A stretch of 64,000 nucleotides of DNA. Source: Lucifuga dentata (Eukaryota; Chordata; Actinopteri; Ophidiiformes; Bythitidae). Below, in pieces: positions 58,239-64,000 of the stretch (positions are counted from its first letter, which is position 1; each line of letters begins with the position of its first letter). Both the position numbers and the translations under genes were made by a program. The stretch spans positions 62,001 through 126,000 of the forward strand of contig VXCM01001449.1 of NCBI GenBank assembly GCA_014773175.1, in the 5' to 3' direction. The notes beneath the pieces were generated by a model that made no database searches, was not told the DNA's origin, and saw only the letters and a program-made list of their open reading frames with translations.

Positions 58239-60819
58239 GTGCTAGTAGTATAATAATCAGTCAGTAGTTTCAGCACGCCAATGGCACGCTCTCTCACGAC
58301 TTGCAGCATCTGTGGCATTGTGATGTTTGACAAAATTTGCCACGTTGAGGTATTTATTACTGTTTCCAGTATGAGGATTGTCTTCATGTTGGTCATGCTG
58401 TGAGAACAATATGTAGACATACCAAAACCCATCCTATATGGATTAACCTCGTTTCCATTGGAGTGACCACAGGCATGATATCACCAAAATTAGCCTTACA
58501 TCTCAGCAGACAGAAGCATTATGCATATTTTTTTGCAAAATGGTATCGTTTGGTACAGCACATGTCAAATAGTGCTAATTTTGTAGATTCAGTGCGTATT
58601 GCTGTAAATATTATTTGGGTCACAAGTTCACTGCCACTGTGTTATGTGAGAATTAAATGCAGCAGTAATGCAAACTGAGATTTTTGCCCATAATAAACTA
58701 GATATTTAGCAAAGAATGTACGAACATTAACGCATTTGGCTTCATTGTCATTAAAATTTGTATTTCTCCTCTCTCCCTCTGTCATCCTGCAGTGTTTGTG
58801 CTGTAGTTTGTGTGTCAGTGGGACAGGGTTTATGCATGTTATCATTCAGTGATCGCAATCTGGATAGCAGGATGGATGATGGCGTTGGAGGCTTTGCTGT
58901 GTAGATTATGACATTTGAATTTCTATGTGCCAGTTTATAATACTCTTGTTCTTAGTAGAGTGCTGCGTTAATGGAGCCTTTAAGCTTAGTTTTAAAGTCT
59001 CTAAACCCTCATTGTTGTGGTCTTAATCACGCAGAGTAGGGAATCATATTCATTACTGCTCTCTACCTTGTTTCTGAGTGTATTTATATTTATTATGAGA
59101 CAGATCCAGATTTTGACATGTTTTTAACATTTACGGATGAAGATACAGAAGAAAAAAGTTAAATCAGAGGAGTGTTGGGCCTTAGAGTTGGTACGGTTTC
59201 TCTCTGAGTTCCCTCTAGTTTGCATCTTCATTTCCTTTTTAGTGCATCTTTTATAGCTGGTATATCAGATATTTTCAAGCTAAACTGGAAACTGTAATGT
59301 TGGTATTTTAAATATGGCCAGAAATAGTAAATGTTTAAAAAAAAACAAAATGGAAGTACAGTATACAACAACGACATACATGGGAAAGGGTCTGAAGGAC
59401 TGTAAACAGACTTTATTAGCCTGTTATTCCGTTTAATGACTGTTCTGCTCATAATTTGTCAGCAGGGTTACATCACATTACTGTAATTCCTTTAAGGTGG
59501 AATCTCATATCTCACCGTGTATCTCCTGCTCAAACTGTGCTTAGTTTGCCCAGTTACAAACAATCAGGCCTCACACTGTATCTCAGTCATAAAGTTGTGC
59601 TGTTTTTAGTTCCTGCAGGCCTGTGAGCCTGTGAATAGTACTTTCCCCCCGGAGCAGATTAAAGGTTTTGTACAAGAGTTAAATCCTGGTTAATTTAGAT
59701 TTAAGACTGCAGCGAGGTAATGATCTATCTGCAAGGCTCTGTCTGTAATCCAGCCAGTCAGACAGACCTCTTCCTTCTGTCAGCCAGACCCCCAAACCCA
59801 CCCAAACACACACGCAGGCGTCCATACTGTAAATGCACACACCCCATTCATATAACACACAGGCGTTGGCTTTGCCCTGCCCAAAATGCTCGGTGAACCC
59901 TAGAGGCTTTAATCCTCCTGGTGAGCGTAATAATAACAGACAACTAACAGAATCCATACTCAGTAACTGATCTGTATGTGTGTGTACGTGTGGTGTGTGT
60001 GTCTGTTTCTGCCCTAAGCTGGCCCTCTAAAAATAACCGTGACTGTTATTTTGGGTGTATACACAGTATGGACACCATAATATACTACATGTGGGTGTAT
60101 AATTATATATTCCTGTTCTTGTTTGAGTGTGTGGCAGCACATCACATCACAGCGTCTACTTTGCATTTCACAGTAAAGTCTAGTGAATTATTGAACCTGC
60201 ACCTTTTCTTTCTGCTCGCTCAGCATAAACACAAAGAGGATGGACATGTACGTATGGTTATGTTACAGACTGACTCAGAGCTTTTGGCTGCAGCAAACTG
60301 TAAAGTTGCTTTTGACATGAGCTGGAAAATCTCTTCAAGCTTGAAAGTCAGATGAGCTGTGTTTTCCTTCGCTGAACTTGAAGTAAAAATTTTCCACCTG
60401 AGGAGGCTGTTGCATGTTTATGAGATTTTCCCTATATTGATGCACAAAGCACTCATGTGTGTGTTTGTCTCACGTGTGTGCCTTCATTTGTGTCTATTAG
60501 CTACAGTACCACCCGGGGATGCTACTGATAATTAAGACTTCCGCTGCACAGGAAGGTTATTTGCCTCTCTTGGCTCACTTTTATTGTACACGAGGTTCTG
60601 ATTTTTAAAAGCTGGTTAATTTGCATGAAATGAAGTGATTAAATGGGTAAATGAATTTGTCAGCAGCTCTGCTGCTCCTCTGGGGTACAGTGAATGTCTT
60701 TCTGATTATCTGACAGTATATATATATGACATATAATGCATTTATCAGTTCTCCTTTGATTATTTTTTAGGTAACAGTATATGAAAGTAGAGGGAGACAG
60801 GAAAGGCTGAGGGGGAGGT

Positions 60820-61390
60820 GACGTAATGAAGACCTTTAGTCCATCAGGGGGTTTGAATGCATGTTTTGGAATCGAACTGAGACAACGTCCTCCAGGTGGT
60901 TTTGGTGCCACGGTTGTTTTGGTGCAGGCCAAAGCACCAAGAGTTGGACTGCTGTGTTCACATAAGCCCAACTCAGGGTTTGGAACAAAAGCTCAAAATG
61001 AACTAGGTTTGAAAACACCCTAAAGTTCTTTGGATTGACTAAGTCTTCAAAAACAGAGTGTTTGTTCTGTTGAACCAGCAGAGAAGCAGCCACAAAATGA
61101 GACAAAGTTTGCTGCATTAAAAAAAAAAAAAAAAAAAAATTAAAGTGATAATTCTGTAATCTTCAAAGCAGAATATCCAACCGATTATTTTTACATTTTG
61201 TTGTTATTCATGCCATTAATTGATTGAGTAGCATGAGTAGACCAGGGTCAGTGCACTTGCTTACACCTCTGCTGGTGTTTTTAGTGTTTTTATCCTTATT
61301 CTAGAAACAAAAGTCATTTGTTCCGGTCTGTTTTTGGTGCTTTTCACTGTGAACAAGCGGAAGAAACAATTAGCCTAGCAACAAAAGCTA
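60820..61390. repeat. Probable decayed DNA-transposon repeat
   Basis: GGTTTGAAAACACCCTAAAG near 61000 and GGTGCTTTTCACTGTGAAC near 61336 resemble, in opposite orientations, the 'GTGTGAAAGCACCC' ends of a fish repeat. Boundaries and family are unclear. Confidence 0.3.
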
Positions 61391-64000
61391 ACTGATGATA
61401 ACAGAAACTCCTTTGGCTGCTACCCAGAGACCCCCACCTTAAACCATCCCATGTCCACCCACAACCTATGTCAATTTGCCAAGGAAACACTTTCCCATCC
61501 TGAATAAATCCAGGCAGGAAATTGACCAATAACAACGCTGGCAATTCTCACAGTTCTCTGAAGGAACCTGGAAGTAAAGCTTCATATTCACACTCATGTA
61601 CACACTCACTCTTCAGCCCTTCAGCATGCTATTCTGCTAATGGACTGAGCAGGCAGGGTGTGTATGTGTATGTATAGGATTTGTGTNCGGGGGGCACATA
61701 TGTCTAACCATGTGCAGGGAAGTGCTTTGCTTAATTCAAAAGCTCGGGAACGTGGCCTCCTTTTCACCGCTTGCCTGTGAGGCTTATTCAACATGAGGAA
61801 GGTTTCCGTGGCCTTCATCTCCTTTCTGCTCTCCTTTTTCTCTCTGCTGTCTCTCCATCTTTCTCTCTCCATCATCTGCACTCTGGAATCTTTTTGCCAT
61901 CTCAGTCTGGCCATTTAAAAAAAAAAAAAGAAAAAAAAAAGTTTTGTTTGGGCTACAGATAATCCATAACCTTCAAACCGACATTGTAAATATTTGTATT
62001 TATGTCGTATGTATGCTTGTCAGAGTCATGGGAAACCTCGAGTATTTCCTTTTTTATTTATGAGTTTGTAGTGGAGAAGTGCTTATACATTTTTAAAGGT
62101 GTAGTCAGTAGAATACACAAGGAGGAAAGCCCAGCAGCCTTCAGAGGATGGATCCGCCTAAAGTGGGAATGCACAGATGATGATCGGTCAGCTGGAGTTC
62201 ACGTTTCCATTTTCTGTCTTTTTACCTGCTTAAATCAACAATATTGGGCCACTAATTTTTGCTTTTTAAGACTGTAACTGAAATCTTCTTTTTTGTTAAT
62301 CGGATACAAACTAAAATAATGTTTTACTGTGGATCAGCTTGCCCTTGGGTTGTTCCTGTTTCATTTCTTTCTGTCCAGAACATCAGTTTTAGTCATTAAA
62401 GTTAATGTCACTTATTGTGATTTTCAGCAATAACTGACCTTTTACAGATTGTTCTATCTGCCCATCACTGGACCTTTCTTTTTCTCTTTGCTTCTTCCTC
62501 TGTCATCTGAGTCCATTAACCATTAAATATGGAGCCACAGAGGTAGTAGAAGCAGCTGTAATGTTAAGCACCTATAATCTGGTCTGTAGTGACCTGATAC
62601 TCTTTTATTGTGCGGCCTAAAGAGTGTGTATGTTTTCATGCACACTATGACTCATAGCTTAACCAGAGTTGGAGAGAAATTACACCAAGTGAGGAAATGC
62701 AGCACAAGATTGGTTATGTTATTGTAAACTTATGGAGCATTTACATGCTTGAGTAAATCAACTTAAAATCGTGGTCTGTTACTTTGATTCCAGCCTGATT
62801 GCAATCTGAGTATGATATTTACATGAAAAAATCTATCATTGGAGTTGAATCAAAGTTTTAACATGCATGTTGGGTAACGTGCACACTGGGTAACTAGATC
62901 ACACACAGAACCATGTCAAAAGTGATGAAACACTTCTGTTTTCCTGCACAGTGTTGGTTCACGTAAGCGTCCGGCTTATACAACCAAAGCAACTAATTAA
63001 CAGGAACTGTCTCAGCGAGCTCCTCCTCATCCTCCTCTTTTCTCCTTTCTTTCTTCCTCTGATGTGTTGATTGAGCAATGTCTAACAAAAGTTTAGACCG
63101 GTGCTTGCTTTATTTGTGCCTGCTCGAAGAGAACTGAAACCATCAGCATCAAGCCCTCCAGCTCAAAGCACTCCAGAAATAGTTCCTGTTTTTGTAAGAA
63201 CATCCATCACAGAGATGCAGCAACCTCCCTCCTTCCTCCCCTCCCTCTCTTTTCCCGAGAGAAGTGACTGTTGTGTGTGATTAGAGTCTATTTAACTTGT
63301 CTGGAGTTATTCATAATGGTTGTGCGTTCAGCATAAGAGCTCCTGTGCTAGCACAGAGGGCATCATGGCTGCATCTTATCGGTGATCAAATTGATTATTT
63401 TCCACAGAAAGGGACATGTTTTGTCATTGCTCTCCTACGCTCTTATCTTGACATGAGAAGAAAGATGTTTGCATGAGGTCTGGAAGGAAACTTTGCTTTG
63501 GGGTTTTTTTTTTTCAGATTTTATCTGGATTGAATTACGGAGTTTAGATGCTATATTTGAGTGTGTTTGATGCGCTTCATTTCACATCTGCTCATGTTTC
63601 CTGTTTGGTTTTTGAAGTTCCTGTTTCCCTGGACAGAGGCTGTTTATTGTGTAATCATTTTTCAGGATAGCCGTCAGCATCTTGACATCTATCCGGACAG
63701 AGAGTAAAAACATCTCTTAAAAATAGGTTGATTAACAATGTAGTAGTGGCTGTTGACTGCAGTGTTCTGATTATATCTGTGTCAGAAACACCGGTATAGA
63801 ATTCAAATTGTGTTGGGATTACTTTGATATGATATTTCTCGACAGCAGCTGTGCACTGGGGAGTGATGGCTAGTTGACAGACGAAGGTGGCTGTAATCAG
63901 GGGAGTTGTTGCTGAAATCCATCTGTCAAAGGAACCTAAAGGCTTCTCCCTCAGGAATCACATGACCTGGGTCTGCGACTCTGAAATGAACATCTGCTTG

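Larger units (their letters stand above)
53376..64000 (+). other. evl: Presumed evl intron, no exon recognised
   Basis: Searched for the EVH1 start (EQSICQAR...) and other Ena/VASP coding segments; none was seen. Contains two exact N-separated duplications (54204-54328, 56338-56468), a hAT-like element (57675-58238), a probable dispersed repeat (about 60820-61390) and N joins at 57140, 57972 and 61687. The last 1.2 kb has only anonymous sequence. Confidence 0.5.

Noticed and set aside
53376..64000. miR-342, which is hosted by an EVL intron in mammals
   Set aside because: No match to the mature sequence that I remember was seen, and the microRNA is thought to be mammal-specific.

Overview
The window looks like nuclear DNA of a ray-finned (teleost) fish. 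It has GT-AG spliced genes with long introns, very many (CA)n, (GA)n and (CT)n microsatellites, and fish-type dispersed repeats: a gypsy-like solo LTR, tRNA-derived SINEs, a hAT-like element and foldback MITEs. I cannot name the species. No bacterial-type features, CRISPR arrays, rRNA or tRNA genes were seen.

Layout. Positions 1-14488 hold no gene I can recognise, only repeats, microsatellites and a probable promoter/5' leader near the end. Positions 14489-46693 (+) hold a complete eml1 gene (echinoderm microtubule-associated protein-like 1). I assembled it as 22 coding exons with consistent phases, giving 814 codons plus stop; the human protein, from memory, is 815 residues. Its 3' UTR follows, with AATAAA signals at 47636, 47806 and 48250. 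From about 48.9 kb to the window end lies what I read as the 5' part of evl (Ena/VASP-like). Two alternative first coding exons, at 49387-49391 and 53353-53375, both end in phase 2 with good donors. No later evl exon was found, so the window appears to end inside its first long intron. The tail-to-head order eml1-evl matches the EML1-EVL neighbourhood I remember from human chromosome 14q32.

The most interesting signals are not in the constitutive exons. Three eml1 segments are frame-preserving, flanked by plausible splice sites and would change only the linker between the coiled coil and the propeller: a 54-nt cassette exon (30040-30093), a 33-nt alternative acceptor extension of exon 3 (31647-31679), and a 27-nt microexon (36489-36515) with a UGC element in its pyrimidine tract. 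All three sit at phase-1 junctions, so they could be combined freely.

Other notable structures are a near-perfect 23-bp-arm hairpin in intron 1 (27323-27379), a 423-bp foldback element with arms near 190 bp (23798-24220), a nested inverted-repeat composite in intron 11 that contains a V-SINE, and a solo LTR with a 5-bp target duplication. Single N characters mark assembly joins. At two of them the flanking 62 and 65 bases are exactly duplicated, so those duplications are most likely unmerged contig overlaps and not biology.
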